Source: Strongylocentrotus purpuratus
Lineage: Eukaryota; Echinodermata; Echinoidea; Camarodonta; Strongylocentrotidae
Direction: 5' to 3'
Assembly: GCF_000002235.5 (NCBI RefSeq)
Contig: NW_022145611.1
Span: forward strand, 13,052,882 to 13,116,881
DNA: 64,000 nucleotides
Made by a program: the position numbers and the translations under genes. Position 1 is the stretch's first letter; every line of letters begins with the position of its first letter. Below, piece after piece: positions 11,910-23,321 of this stretch. A model generated the notes under the pieces. That model was given only the letters and a program-made list of their open reading frames with translations, ran no database searches and had not been told where the DNA came from.

Positions 11910-12738
11910 AGGGGGTGTAGCATGGCATATACTGGTTAACTCCATCTACGACTTCTTTTGGACAACTATACGTAACGAATGGACTTGCTTAACGGTCAGC
12001 GCGCTCTAGTGTTCGCGAAACAGGCCGAAGTTCTCCCCACGCTTATGTTGCACGCACGTGAATACTGCGGTCGCGTCTTCTGTAGTCGTTAGCGAGCTTT
12101 AGATTTTCGACACCGAACGACCTCTACTACGAGTGACGTCACTTTGATTAACTGCGCATGCGCCACCTGCTTCTAGCTCGTCGTCTGTGAATTGACAAAA
12201 CGGGAGTCGGGCAAATTTTAGGCTTATCTCGAAGTGATCACAACGACTACGAGCTGGACACAAAATATGCCGAAGCCAGCCATCAGACTATAGTATCTGG
12301 TGAGAATATAATTTAAGAAGATATATGTGACTGCAATGAAAACAACAAATACCTATGAATTTGATCAATCACGTCACTTCAACCTATTTAATTTTACTTT
12401 TTTGACGAAATTTAGGAGTTTTCTGCACAGCTGAGGTTCGAACAGCTGTGCAGACTAACTATGACGTAACAAAGAAAACTTGTCTCGCGCATATCACTGT
12501 GTATCACTGCGTATCACTGCGCATCACTGCGCATGCATTTAAACATTGGCATCGCGTCGTGTGACAATCTTAAGCGCTAGCAAGAGGAGACCCAACGTGG
12601 ATTCAATGACGAGCATAACAATGACGTCACTCGTAGTCGAGGTCGTTCGGTGTCAAAATCTAAAGCTCGCTAATTATACCCGATTGGCCCCGAGTCAGGC
12701 CACGGGAAAGACACGAAATCTCGTCATGCTACACCCCT
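11910..12738. mobile_element. Non-autonomous DNA transposon with TTAA target duplication
   Basis: TTAA flanks both ends (11906-11909, 12739-12742). Terminal inverted repeats read AGGGGGTGTAGCATG on the left and CATGCTACACCCCT on the right. Inside, a second inverted pair of about 50 bp (CACCGAACGACCTC near 12110 and its complement near 12640, with GTGACGTCA) makes most of the element a hairpin. No ORF. TTAA duplications point to the piggyBac or Kolobok superfamilies. Confidence 0.7.
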
Positions 12739-13164
12739 TTAAGCGCTTGCTTAAAAGTATCGCAAGAAGGTGTATTCCTAATTGTTATGGTTAGAGAATT
12801 CCACAGAGCAGGAACTGATGCCATAATTTTATGAAGCTGGTCTGCCCTGGGTTTATCTCTCTCCTAAGTGTATCCAAAACCTAGTGCTATTGTTTTTCAA
12901 TTGTTTTTTCATCTGCTTTTTTTACTAAGACACGCCGACACCGTAATCACTGTTCCTCATGTTACTATGGTAATTGTGTGTTAACAGTCTTTGCTTTTAT
13001 ATTGTAGTTATATACTAATTTTTCAACACGTATTAAAAAATGAAAATCTGAATCTTTTCTAACAACAGTATGGATTATGATTTGGAGAGCAGAGAGAGGC
13101 ATTTCTTTCAAAAAAAGTAAATGGGATAATAAAATATTGCAATAAATGTACAAAGTGGGAACTC

Positions 13165-13360
13165 CCCGCCCCCCCCCCAGCGTTATTTAGGGTACGCATA
13201 TGCGTGTTCCAAGCGACCCCCCCCCCCCCTTTCAGCAAAAGTCCGGTGTGTAAAGTCAATACGGGTCGACCTTTTTCTTTTGTTACGAAAGGACATTTTG
13301 GTAACACGCAAGGGGTCCGTCCGTTCTCGGAGTGGGGGGGGGGGGGGGGGGGGGGGGGCG
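13165..13360. mobile_element. C-tract MITE, copy 1
   Basis: A long C run and CAGCGTTATTTAGGGTACG at the left, and CCGTTCTCGGAGTGGGGG with a long G run at the right. Flanks TGGGAACTC and GGGGAACTC form a near-perfect 9-bp duplication. The body (GTCCGGTGT.TAAAGTCAATACG, GGACATTTTGGTAACACGCA) is shared with 19150-19377. Confidence 0.65.
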
Positions 13361-13846
13361 GGGGAACTCTTCATGTTTTGAAGATCTGTGGATATTCGGG
13401 GTTATTGCAGCAATGTGCTTACCGTGAACTGGTCTATTCAAGGAGAGGGAAACAAATCGCAGATCGCACCTTTCATTAAGTACGCGCAGAGGATTTGTCC
13501 TTTACTTCAATATGCACATTTTATGTTACCATTAATATGAAATAATATAAATAATTATATTACTGGATTTGAAAAGATATATATGCATGTATGCAATTTG
13601 TAGATGTATTACGCTTTTTACTGATATGTGCGTTGGGTGTGTTTGAGTGTTGATAATATTATTAAGTTAACAATTTGGTAGGCCTATTTATTGTTTTTAT
13701 TTTTCCTGTTTTACGTTAATCATAATTTGTTCTTGAATCGATTGGGTGAGTGGTACATACGCGGCATTATTTTACTTGTAGGCTCTATATAGCTTGGCTT
13801 GTTAGAGCTCTTGTGAGTAGTGTGCCGCGGGGTTTCATATCCTTAA

Positions 13847-14606
13847 CCCTAATAAGGCCGGGGGGGGCCATTATGGCCCCCCCTCCACAATTTTTTCGAT
13901 TGCTCGGGAACGCATATGGATGGCGCCCCGCCGCTCGCTGACTTTTTTCTTTCGAGTCTTGCGCAACTTTTAAAATAATTTTTTTGAAAATCGGACCTAC
14001 GGTTACAAGGTCACGTGACCTTTTGTCTTCGCATGTCAGCCTGAAAATCGCTCATTTTCGTGATTTGTGTACAAAACGTATGGCAAAGTCATTTTTCCTA
14101 AAAGCAGATCAAACATGGGTTATTGGATCTTGTTTAAAGCTTAGGTGGTTGTTTTGGGAGTCAAAATAGTTGAATTGTAGTAAAAGATAAAATAAAACAA
14201 CAAAAACAATGAAATACATAAGTTAAAAAAACAATGAAATACATAAGAAATTATCAAAACAAGGGATAACATAAGAAATAAGCTGGCTCTTCCAATTTTT
14301 TTGTCTTATTATTATTCAGAATGGTCTAATGAATATATCTAGTGAAAAAGAATGCTTAAATATGAATAATATATGATTTATTGGTAAAAATGTGATTTTT
14401 ATGACTTTATTTGCATAAATTACCATAAATATGCAAATGAGTGAATTTTTCAAAAAATTGAAATGATCATATTATTCTTTACACTTCACTTGACATGCGT
14501 GCAAATTTTCGCGGCGATCGGCCGCTTCGCGGCCGAGATCTTGAGGGGGGCCATAATGGCCCCCCCCGGCCCTACTAAGACTTCAAATAGCCCGGCCTTA
14601 TTAGGG
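13847..14606. mobile_element. piggyBac-type non-autonomous element
   Basis: Flanked by TTAA on both sides (13843-13846, 14607-14610). Perfect terminal inverted repeats begin CCCTAATAAGGCCGGG, and a second inverted motif GGGGGCCATTATGGCCCCCC lies next to each end. 760 bp, no ORF. TTAA duplication with CCC termini is the piggyBac signature. Confidence 0.8.
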
Positions 14607-15139
14607 TTAAACTGCTGGCGAACAGTGCAACAAGACCAAGCTCTGTAATTGTTAGGATTATCCAATTATTAGGTTTGTCCGATAATGCCAAGTTTGTGCC
14701 ACAGAACTTAGTCGACCAAGTCGATTATATCAATTTTATGTCATACGTTTTTATTTTTTATATTTTATTTTAATTCTTAATATAGTTACAATCAGCAACT
14801 CAATGTAGTAGTATTGAATATTGCAACACGCATAACAAAGAAATTCAAAACGAAGCAAGGCACACTTACTTTTGTGCCATTAAAATCAATTACTCAATTT
14901 ATTAATCGAATTTGTTTGGTATATTGTAAGGTTGTTTGATCTACCCTCAATCTTGTCTTAATACCCATCACTCAATTTTAGGATTTTCTGCCATCAACGT
15001 TTTATCTTTTTCTTTTTCTTGATGTTTGTGATATTCTTCGACTCTGTGTGATTTTTTTTATAGAAATTATAATAGAAAAATTCTGAGCATCAAATCGTCT
15101 GCGTCCCTAGCAACTCGGATAATTTTTGAATATATCGCC

Positions 15140-18100
15140 ATGTTGTTTTTAATTGGAAATCACCGTTACCGTAAGACGAAACCATCTTTCCAACCACTAT
15201 TTTTAATTGTTATGTACCTTTTTGGACTACGTGTATACAAGGAATGTATGAATGCCCAGCTCCAGTCGAGGATCAAGTACAGTAGGATTATTCCTTTTTT
15301 CGATACTTTTTTTGACGAGCCATCTCCAAATGCATTCTTATCAAACTTTACCCTAAATCAAACTCAAAGTCATAATACTCCTGATCAAGTTACCCTGTCA
15401 AATGCCTACATCATTTCCTTTTCGTGTGCCACAAAGCCATATCCAGGTAGAGGACTCAAGCATTCCAACACCCCCTTTTTGGGCCTCTCTCGAGGACGCC
15501 TTCCCTTGTTCATCTTAGTGAATTTATTAGCTGGAGATATTAGCCTGAATCCAGGCCCTTCGTCATCGACAACAACTAAAGTTGATGATTTAAGTAACAC
15601 TAGTAGTCCTACTACTACTAGACCTACATGTAGATCTACTAGTACTAGTAGTAGTACTACCAGACACCGAGATAAAAGAGGCCGTAAGCCAAAATATCCT
15701 TGCGGCCTGTGTGAATATGCTGTTAAATCAACTGGTATACAGTGTACAAACTGTACGGCGTGGTTTCACTTAAATTGCAGCAACACCTCAAATGTAGATG
15801 TGAAATTTCCTAATGTACATGTACACCCAGATGCAATATGGTTGTGCCCCGCCTGCGACACAACAAACCTTACAAGCTCATTAGGCAACCCGTCAAGGGC
15901 GCTCAATTTAAGTAACTCTTTTGAAAGCCTTTTGACCATTAGTGATGACTCTGACGAGGATGTTGAAAATCGTCATGTGTTCTCCAGAACATCTAGTCCT
16001 AAGCGCACAAGAACTGTGCCTAAATTAACTCTCAAAAAGTCAAACAATATTTGGACTAAACAAACAAAAACTGTTCCAAAAATGTCTCTAAAAAAGTCAG
16101 AGGATGGTTGGACAGTAGTGGGTCAGAATGGCAGAAGTAACACCAGTGCCGACGCTACGTTACCTCCCTCGCAGGTCAATAGCCAACGCCCTTCGAGGCA
16201 GAAGCCCAGCCTGCCTTCCTTAAATAACAAAAACGGGAAACCTACAAGAGGTGATGACATTAAGATTGCAATAATAAACTGTCGCAGTATTAAAGGTAAA
16301 TCCGCTTTACTAGCTTCCTTTATTGAGACTGTAAACCCGGACATTCTCATTGGTACTGAATCTTGGCTTGAACCAGAAATAAAGTCTGCAGAGTGCTTTC
16401 CTCCTCATCTTCAGATTTTCCGGAAAGACCGAAATTCCCATGGAGGTGGAGTTTTCGTAGGAGTAAACAAGAACATCCCCTGCTTCGAGAGAACAGATTT
16501 ATCTGACAACAGTGACAGCATTGAGAAGCTCTGGTGTCAAGCTTCGTTACCAGGACAAACCTTACTCGTGGGTGGCTTTTATCGTCCTCCTGATGCTAAA
16601 ACTTCCCCACTACTGCAGCTTGATGAAAATATTGCCAAAATAAACAGCTCCTCAAGTTCCCCACTCATTATCTTGGGTGGAGATTTTAACGTTCCAGGAG
16701 TTGACTGGTCTAGTGGAAATCAAAGTGAACCAAAAGGCGCTCTCCAAATGGCACTTGCTGATCTGATTTCAAATAACCATCTCACCCAGAAAGTGACTTT
16801 TACTACTAGAAGGGACGAGAATGGAACCGAGAACACCCTTGACCTTCTTTTGACTACTCATCCTGACTTGGTTAGTGATGTTTCATCTCTTCCTGGAATC
16901 AGCGATCATTGTATTATCACTGCCAAATTTCGCACAAAAGTGAAAGTACCTACCAAGCCTCCCCGTAATATTCCTCTTTGGAGGAAAGTTAATAATAATG
17001 ACTTTAAGGAAATTGTTGCAAAACTTGCCAAAGAATTTATTGATCTCCAACCGGACAAAAACTCAGTTGAAGAAAACTGGACTTGGTTAAAAAACTCACT
17101 TAATGAAACTGTCACCAAGTATATTCCCCACAAGCTCCTCAAAGGACGAATGCGAGCACCTTGGTTTACAAGCAAATTGAAACGTCTCTGCAGTAAGAAA
17201 GAGAAGTTTTATAGGCGTGCCAAGAAAAGTGGTGAGAAATTGGACTGGGAAAAATTCACCAGAGTACGCAAGCAAGTTGACCGTTCCATCAGGAATACAC
17301 ATAGAACCCATGTTTCTTCTATTTTGGAGAATGGCCATCCTAAAGATTTTTGGAGATATGTGAAATCAAGAAGAACTGATAACACAGGAGTTCAGCCGCT
17401 GAAAGCTAACAACAAGCTGTTCACGAATGACAAGGATAAAGCCGAAGCCCTTGCAAGCCAATTCCAGGGTGTCTTCACACGTGAGGATGTATCTCCGCCG
17501 TCGTTCCCAGATCTTCCTCCAAGTACATTCCCTGACATGCCGCCCATCACAGTTGACGTTGAAGGTGTCAAAAAACTTCTTCTCAATATAAACACAGCCA
17601 AAGCAATTGGACCAGACCAAATCCAGAATCAAGCTTTAAAGATCGCAGCAGAGGAGATTGCTCCCATACTACAGTTTATATTTCAGCAGTCATTGGACAC
17701 CGGAGATCTCCCCCTAGATTGGAGAAAGGCGAATATCACCCCGCTGTTTAAGAAGGGTGCTACTACTGACCCTGCAAACTACCGCCCCATTTCCTTCCTT
17801 ACATGCTGTAAGTTATTAGAGCACATCATAGACAGTAACCTGATGCGACACTTGGCCAAGCATAACATCCTGGCTGGAAATCAACATGCCTTCAGGAAAC
17901 ACAGGTCGTGTGAATCTCAGCTCATCCTTACAACAAATGACCTTGCCAAGAACTTAGACAAAAATATCACCACAGACATGGCAGTGCTTGATTTTTCAAA
18001 GGCTTTTGATGTCATCCCGCACCAGCGTCTCCTCATGAAATTAGACTATTATGGTATTCGAGCAAATAATAAGAGATGGATATCTAGTTTCCTGACAAAG

Positions 18101-19063
18101 AGACTGCAACGTGTCTGTGTAAATGGTCAATGTTCCGAGTGGTTACCAGTCCTCAGTGGCACTCCACAGGGCACAGTATTAGGCCCTCACCTTTTTCTAC
18201 TCCACATCAATGACATTCATGAAAAGGTTACCAGTACAACACGACTTTTTGCTGATGATTGTTTACTTTACCGTCCCATTAAAACTGCTGAAGATGAGAA
18301 AGCTCTTCAACAAGACCTAGATACTATGGTCCAGTGGTCCAAGACTTGGGGCATGCATTTCAATCCCTCTAAATGCAAAACGATGCGTGTTTCAAGAAAG
18401 AGAACACCGGGTACTAAATCCTACAAAATCCTTGATGTTACCCTGGACGAAACGAACCAGACCCTATACCTTGGCATCAATATCCAGAAAGACCTACGCT
18501 GGAATAGCCAGACTCATTACACAACCGGCAAAGCCTCAAGGGTCCTTAACTTCCTAAGGCGCAACTTCCATCACTGCTCATCTAATATTAAAGAAAAGTT
18601 GTATCTTACTCTTGTTCGTCCACACCTTGACTACGCCACTGCAGCATGGGACCCTTATACAGCCAAAAACATCTATGCTGTCGAGAAAGTTCAACGTCAG
18701 GCTGCACGTTTTGTCACCAATAATTACGGATGGGACACCAGTGTTACCAAGCTACTCAACCAACTCAACTGGGGATCTCTTAAAGACAGAAGGGAAGCAC
18801 ACCGCCTTACCTGCCTCTTCAAAATGATCAAGGGACAACTCGACATCGACTACCAATCTCACACCAACCCTAAGCCAGACAGACGTAGACGAGGACACTC
18901 CAACCAATTTGAAATTCGCCACACCAACTCGGACGTCTATGCCAACTCATATTTCCCAAGGACTGTAAAGACATGGAATAACCTACAACAAGCAACCATC
19001 GACCAAACCTCCCCGCTCTCATTTAAAAATGCAGTTACTAAAGAACTTTTTTCCAAAATGTAA
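15140..19063 (+). CDS. LINE polyprotein: 2A-like motif, PHD-type zinc finger, endonuclease, reverse transcriptase
   Basis: Residues 1-130 hold two hydrophobic stretches; GDISLNPGP at 132-140 is a 2A-like ribosome-skipping motif with Ser where the consensus has Glu. A Ser/Thr-rich linker and a PHD-like finger follow (188-240: CGLC, CTNC, FHLNC, CPAC). An APE endonuclease comes next, from about 374 (IAIINCRSI, GTESW, GGDFNVPG near 514, SDH near 589). The reverse transcriptase has PANYRPIS, AVLDFSKAFD, GTPQGTVLGP and FADD at 1037-1040. The C-terminus (WNNLQQATIDQ, FKNAV) is typical of the CR1/L2/Jockey group. Length and order are normal for a one-ORF CR1-like element. The PHD plus 2A combination is known in sea-urchin LINEs. 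All catalytic motifs look present. Confidence 0.88.
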   Translation: MLFLIGNHRYRKTKPSFQPLFLIVMYLFGLRVYKECMNAQLQSRIKYSRIIPFFDTFFDEPSPNAFLSNFTLNQTQSHNTPDQVTLSNAYIISFSCATKPYPGRGLKHSNTPFLGLSRGRLPLFILVNLLAGDISLNPGPSSSTTTKVDDLSNTSSPTTTRPTCRSTSTSSSTTRHRDKRGRKPKYPCGLCEYAVKSTGIQCTNCTAWFHLNCSNTSNVDVKFPNVHVHPDAIWLCPACDTTNLTSSLGNPSRALNLSNSFESLLTISDDSDEDVENRHVFSRTSSPKRTRTVPKLTLKKSNNIWTKQTKTVPKMSLKKSEDGWTVVGQNGRSNTSADATLPPSQVNSQRPSRQKPSLPSLNNKNGKPTRGDDIKIAIINCRSIKGKSALLASFIETVNPDILIGTESWLEPEIKSAECFPPHLQIFRKDRNSHGGGVFVGVNKNIPCFERTDLSDNSDSIEKLWCQASLPGQTLLVGGFYRPPDAKTSPLLQLDENIAKINSSSSSPLIILGGDFNVPGVDWSSGNQSEPKGALQMALADLISNNHLTQKVTFTTRRDENGTENTLDLLLTTHPDLVSDVSSLPGISDHCIITAKFRTKVKVPTKPPRNIPLWRKVNNNDFKEIVAKLAKEFIDLQPDKNSVEENWTWLKNSLNETVTKYIPHKLLKGRMRAPWFTSKLKRLCSKKEKFYRRAKKSGEKLDWEKFTRVRKQVDRSIRNTHRTHVSSILENGHPKDFWRYVKSRRTDNTGVQPLKANNKLFTNDKDKAEALASQFQGVFTREDVSPPSFPDLPPSTFPDMPPITVDVEGVKKLLLNINTAKAIGPDQIQNQALKIAAEEIAPILQFIFQQSLDTGDLPLDWRKANITPLFKKGATTDPANYRPISFLTCCKLLEHIIDSNLMRHLAKHNILAGNQHAFRKHRSCESQLILTTNDLAKNLDKNITTDMAVLDFSKAFDVIPHQRLLMKLDYYGIRANNKRWISSFLTKRLQRVCVNGQCSEWLPVLSGTPQGTVLGPHLFLLHINDIHEKVTSTTRLFADDCLLYRPIKTAEDEKALQQDLDTMVQWSKTWGMHFNPSKCKTMRVSRKRTPGTKSYKILDVTLDETNQTLYLGINIQKDLRWNSQTHYTTGKASRVLNFLRRNFHHCSSNIKEKLYLTLVRPHLDYATAAWDPYTAKNIYAVEKVQRQAARFVTNNYGWDTSVTKLLNQLNWGSLKDRREAHRLTCLFKMIKGQLDIDYQSHTNPKPDRRRRGHSNQFEIRHTNSDVYANSYFPRTVKTWNNLQQATIDQTSPLSFKNAVTKELFSKM

Positions 19064-19140
19064 TCGTCCACCCTCCACCACCTCCAGTCAAAACTCTTCT
19101 TCGGAGTATTTAGGAGGAAAATAAATCCAAGATCCAAGAA
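15140..19140 (+). mobile_element. CR1-like LINE, uninterrupted ORF and 3' end
   Basis: Single ORF 15140-19063 (1307 aa) plus a short 3' UTR ending in two ATCCAAG units, the small tandem repeat expected at a CR1/L2-type 3' end. The reading frame has no stops. The 5' UTR lies in the AT-rich stretch before 15140 but its start cannot be placed. The element was probably active recently. A C-tract MITE starts immediately after the 3' end. Confidence 0.85.
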
Positions 19141-19149
19141 GACTAATAG

Positions 19150-19377
19150 CCCCCCCCCCCTCCCCCCCCCCCACCCCACTCAGTGTTATTTAGGGTACGC
19201 GTATGCTTGTTCCCTCCTTTTGAAAACACCCCCCGAAGTCCGGTGTATAAAGTCAATACGTGCCGGATTTTTGTGTACTTTATACGAGCCGGACTTTGCA
19301 GGTGCGTGAAAAGTACCCCTTTACCGGACATTTTGGTAACACGCATGGTATCCCTCCGTTCTCGGAGTGGGGGCCGG
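19150..19377. mobile_element. C-tract MITE, copy 2 with perfect 9-bp duplication
   Basis: GACTAATAG occurs at 19141-19149 and 19378-19386. The left end is a long C run with CCACTCAGTGTTATTTAGGG, the right end CTCGGAGTGGGGGCCGG; CCCCCACTC is the inverted terminal core. Body shared with copy 1. A 9-bp duplication suggests a Mutator-like (MULE) non-autonomous element. Confidence 0.7.
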
Positions 19378-19904
19378 GACTAATAGGCATTTTATTTATC
19401 TTTTTTTTTAAAGGATACTGCTAAAATCATCATGTTCACTTGCAGTGAAATTGATTGTAGCCCATAACGTTATTAAAGCCCAACTTTTAAAAGTTTCATC
19501 GGAAGGTTAGCAGATGATTACCATTATTAGGAGAGAACTATGATATATAATTATGAAGCGACATTGCTGTTGTAATTAAAAAATGCAAGCCCGACCTTTA
19601 ATTAAAATCCCTGAGTTTAATTAACAGCAGGATCGTTTAATTCCATTTATTTCAGAACAAAGACATCGTTTCATTCTACAGTCTGTTTAATTAGTATGTG
19701 TTTTGTTGCGTATGACATAAGAATGAAATATAAATATTCATTCTTTGTTTAAGTTATGTGTCCGTTAATAATTAATGATATAGACCAATACAAAAACAAA
19801 TTATTGCCGAGTGTCTCGGCGGAGAAGGGCCTTCATTTTGTTATCAATTGAATCTCTGACATGTAAAATAGAATGTCCAAAATAATAAAATGCAGAAAAA
19901 GAAA

Positions 19905-19945
19905 ATAGAAGAGAGAGAGAGGGAGAGAGGGAGAGAGAGAGAGGA
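19905..19945. repeat. (GA)n microsatellite
   Basis: GAGAGAGAGAGGGAGAGAGG-type run, with a purine-rich tail to about 19975. Confidence 0.8.
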
Positions 19946-20667
19946 AGCGACTGAGGGAGGGGGCGAGGGGAAACGAATGGCTATAGGAGAGATTTAAATG
20001 AATTTTTTTTTTTTTTAAAGGAAATTGAAATCGCACTTCCTTCTACGCTATGCCCCATTCAGAGTCCCTCCTCCCTGAAAAAATAACAGAAAAAAATAAG
20101 AAAAGGAAAAAAAATATTCAGAAAATAAAAGGGGAAAAAGGACAGAAAGAAAAGGCCCATTTAGATACTTTCTGAAGAAGAAAATCTTGATACGTGACAC
20201 TCTATTCATCTACATACTCCTATAAAAGCTTCTTTTTTTTACCGGCTGCTATCTACTCAAACATTCATGCTTCTGATAGTTGGCCTCCGCATTGATCTTG
20301 ATTCGTTGATTTACCTCCATACTTTCAAGTTTTCAATTATATATATGTATTTTTTGTTTGCACACCTGTATCTCAATCGTCACATTTTATGTAATTCAAT
20401 TGTATTATATACTTGTTATTTGATTTTTTTTGTTTTAAAGGTGCCTTTCCATTGGCACTTCTATGTAAGTTGTGTCCTTGTCATAACTGAGAGATGCAGA
20501 CCGGGGGTGAAGAATACAAAGGAAACAATATAAATTAGATTTTTATTCATTTATTTATTCATTTATTTCATTTACTTATTCAATTTTTTCGTTTTAGCCT
20601 TTAAAAATCCACTGATCTCTATGAATTATTTTCATATTTGTTAAAAATTATCTCTATGGTGTGTGTG

Positions 20668-20900
20668 TTTGCAATTGGGTTTTTACAGACGTGTATCAAT
20701 CATGAACAAGATCACTTGAGCAAGTTTGTAGGCGGAGACAGAGAGCGGACCAAGTGAACGCGAACGTACCGCTATAGACGAACTCACATCTCCTCTGTGT
20801 GTGTGTGTGTGTGTGTGTGTGGGTGTGTGTGTTTGTGTGTGTGTGTATTGAGTTTTTACAGACGTGTAAAAAATCAGATATGATTATTTACGTCCTTGCA
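20668..20900 (-). mobile_element. Two SINE 3' tails around a (GT)n microsatellite
   Basis: TTTTTACAGACGTGTATCAA at 20680 and TTTTTACAGACGTGTAAAAA at 20853, the latter followed by ATATGATTATTTACGTC, are the complement of the 3' end of the SINE at 36713-36895. The (GT)n at 20797-20846 fits the AC-rich tail of that family. Confidence 0.5.
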
Positions 20901-21094
20901 TGCGCTGCAGTCAGGGGCGTAAATCCGTACCGAGGAGTGGGGGGGGGGGGGGGTGGGATGATCGGCGATAGCCATCATACTAGCACGAGTGCACGCCCAC
21001 ACTAATATATGCAAGCGCGCGCGATCGCGCACGCACAAACACACAACACACACACACACACAAACACACGCACACGCACACACACAAACGAACA

Positions 21095-21500
21095 AACAAA
21101 CACTATTAGAGAAAGAAGACGATTCGTTGTACCGTTCTCGACTGTTAATCCTCGTCTGAATTCAGTCCCCCCCCCCCCTCCCGCGCAAAGCGCGGAAGCT
21201 TTTACGTTTCATTAAATCATTAGAGAATGAAGACGATTCGTTGTTCCGTTCTCGCCTCTTAATCCTCGTCTGAATTCAGTTCCCCCCTCCCCTCCCGTGT
21301 AAGCGCGGAAGCTTTTACGTTTCATTCAATCATTAGAGAAAGAAGACGATTCGTTGTACCGTTCTCGACTGTTTTAATCCTCATCTGAATTCAGTTTTTC
21401 CCTTCCCCGCCCGCGCGAAGCGCGGAAGCTTTTACGTTTCATTAAATCATTAGAGAAAGAAGACGATTCGTTGTACCATTCTCGACTCTTAATTTCTTTA
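21095..21500. repeat. Satellite monomers inside the hAT element (about 3.5 copies of about 115 bp)
   Basis: Repeats of TTAGAGAAAGAAGACGATTC, GTACCGTTCTCGACT, CTGAATTCAGT, a C run, GCGCGAAGCGCGGAAGCTTT and TTACGTTTCATTAAAT. The same monomer family forms the array at 27815-29310. Each monomer has a GCGC-AA-GCGC hairpin. Confidence 0.85.
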
Positions 21501-21885
21501 AAAAGGGGATGGGTTTTTTCTCTCTCTTTTTTGGACTCCTGAGAAATGTAAAAAGGAGGTTATAAAATAGCTTGAATATCATAAAAAAAATTATCAAATC
21601 CCGGGATCAAATTCCTCAAATTCCTGCTTGCTTTGAAAGCTCATTAAGGATTATTTCATTTTGAAAAGTAAAAGCATTGGCCCCCAGTCCCCCTCGATCG
21701 ACTAGAGCTCACCTGAAATTGGGGGGGGGGGTGGGTGTGGTACATTACTACATTTAGCAGTGTTCCGGATTTCGGGGGGGATCTCCAAGGCAGGAAAAGC
21801 CACCGAAAAGCCGGCGAAAGAGGGATTCAGAACTGTTGGCAGTCCTGAGATAGGGTGGGGGGGGGGTGCTTTTAAAGGGAGGGAA

Positions 21886-21935
21886 CGGAGCATACGCGTA
21901 CCCTAAATAACACTAAGTGGGGGGGGGGGGAGCCG
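21886..21935 (-). mobile_element. C-tract MITE, terminal fragment
   Basis: GCATACGCGTACCCTAAATA and ACACTAAGTGGGG with a long G run are the reverse complement of the left end of the copy at 19150. Only about 50 bp remain, nested in the hAT element. Confidence 0.6.
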
Positions 21936-22610
21936 GGCGCGAATCTACTGTACATGATTGTACTTTTTAAGCGCTCGCGCGCTGGCGCACTTTACGTCTG
22001 GGCTATAATAATACCTTGCAAAATAACGAAAAATTATTCTGAAGTTTATGAAGTGCTTGTTCGCGCACGTCGCGCAACTACTGTTATTGAACGTGACATA
22101 ATGTATGCGTGTAGGCTATACAGTTATACATACATTAAAAAAAAAAAAAAACTCATTTCTCATGCATTATGCTAAAGTTGAAACAATAACATTTTTTTTT
22201 TTTTCTCTCTTTTTTTGTAATCTCAGGGGGGGGGTATTTGTACAGGCCATCCCCCCTACTTCAAGCCAGGGGGATGCAGCCCCCCATCCCCCCCCCCCGG
22301 ATTTAAGCCCCTGGCTGCAGTAGTCTTTCTTTCTTGATTTGATTTTGTTTGGCAATCAGTCACAGTTGACTATTTTTGCCACACACTATTTTATGAAATA
22401 TATATATATATTTATATATTGAATAAGGCAGACTAATGGAACATGCATGGTTGCAACTCCGAGTTTAAAGCCTTGCGAGCGATCATCAGGCAACTGATAG
22501 CATTCTTAAAAGTACATGATTACTCTACAACCTGCATGGGTGCAAATACAATAGGATTTACTCATGGGTGAAGGGGCTATTGTAATTGCTCAGGTACTGC
22601 GATGGTACTG

Positions 22611-22613
<3 letters not shown>

Positions 22614-22648
<35 letters not shown>
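22614..22648. repeat. (AT)n microsatellite
   Basis: About 17 AT units. The surrounding 22320-22815 shows no gene or transposon end that I recognise. Confidence 0.85.
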
Positions 22649-22653
<5 letters not shown>

Positions 22654-22819
22654 AAAAAATAATGTACAATTACATGTCATAAATGACTATTTTTAGGATT
22701 CTTTCTCTTTCCATCCCTTTCCTTCTGCTTATTTTCTGTTATATTCTTCTTTTTTTTTTAAAGAAAATTATATAAATAAATTTGGAAAGAGAGGGTACTA
22801 GTCTTGTGTATCTAGTTAA

Positions 22820-23321
22820 AGGTAATACAAAGTTTTGGTATGGGGTCATGAATTCGGTTCAAATGAACATATTCGAAGCATATGCTATCCAACAATATTC
22901 AGTGATCGTTGTCGCGGTTGAAATCGAGTCTAAAGTTATGAAATTGTAAATAATACTCTTTATGCTGTATAGCTCCCTCTCGAGGTCAAGATATTGATTA
23001 TGCTATAAAACAATATTTTTTGACTAAAATCGACCGATTAGCTATTCCCGTTTGAAAATTATATATCACATCTATACATATTCTGAGATTGTCATGGTCG
23101 CAGCTAACATTGTACGGCTATAGGCGCTATTTGAAATTCATCAAAATTTACCGGGAGCACCGGTAAAGTTTTATATTTAAGTTTTCTCGAAATCAGAAGT
23201 GTTTTAGGGGCTAAATTTTCTAGTGCTTATAATACATCCACAGGGACACCCAAATATATCAAAATTGTAAAGAATCACTATCCACCCAATTTTCAAAATT
23301 TCCCAAAACTTTGTATTTCCT
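22820..23321. mobile_element. TTAA-type MITE family A, copy 1
   Basis: TTAA at 22816-22819 and 23322-23325 flanks inverted termini AGGTAATACAAAGTTTTGG and CCAAAACTTTGTATTTCCT. 502 bp, no ORF. Homologous along its length to 45363-45861 (opposite orientation) and 53493-54437. Confidence 0.75.

Larger units (their letters stand above)
20912..22313. mobile_element. hAT-type non-autonomous element with perfect 8-bp duplication
   Basis: GCTGCAGT flanks both ends (20904-20911, 22314-22321). Left end CAGGGGCGTAAATCCG, right end CCGGATTTAAGCCCCTG, inverted. 1402 bp without a transposase. It carries G runs, a (CA)n tract near 21045-21085, about 3.5 monomers of a satellite and a partial C-tract MITE. 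Confidence 0.85.

Noticed and set aside
13250-19380. LTR-like reading of the 13.2-kb and 19.2-kb direct repeats around the LINE
   Set aside because: Each copy has its own different target duplication, the interior is a non-LTR element and a piggyBac-type element, and there is no primer-binding site. They are two independent MITE copies.
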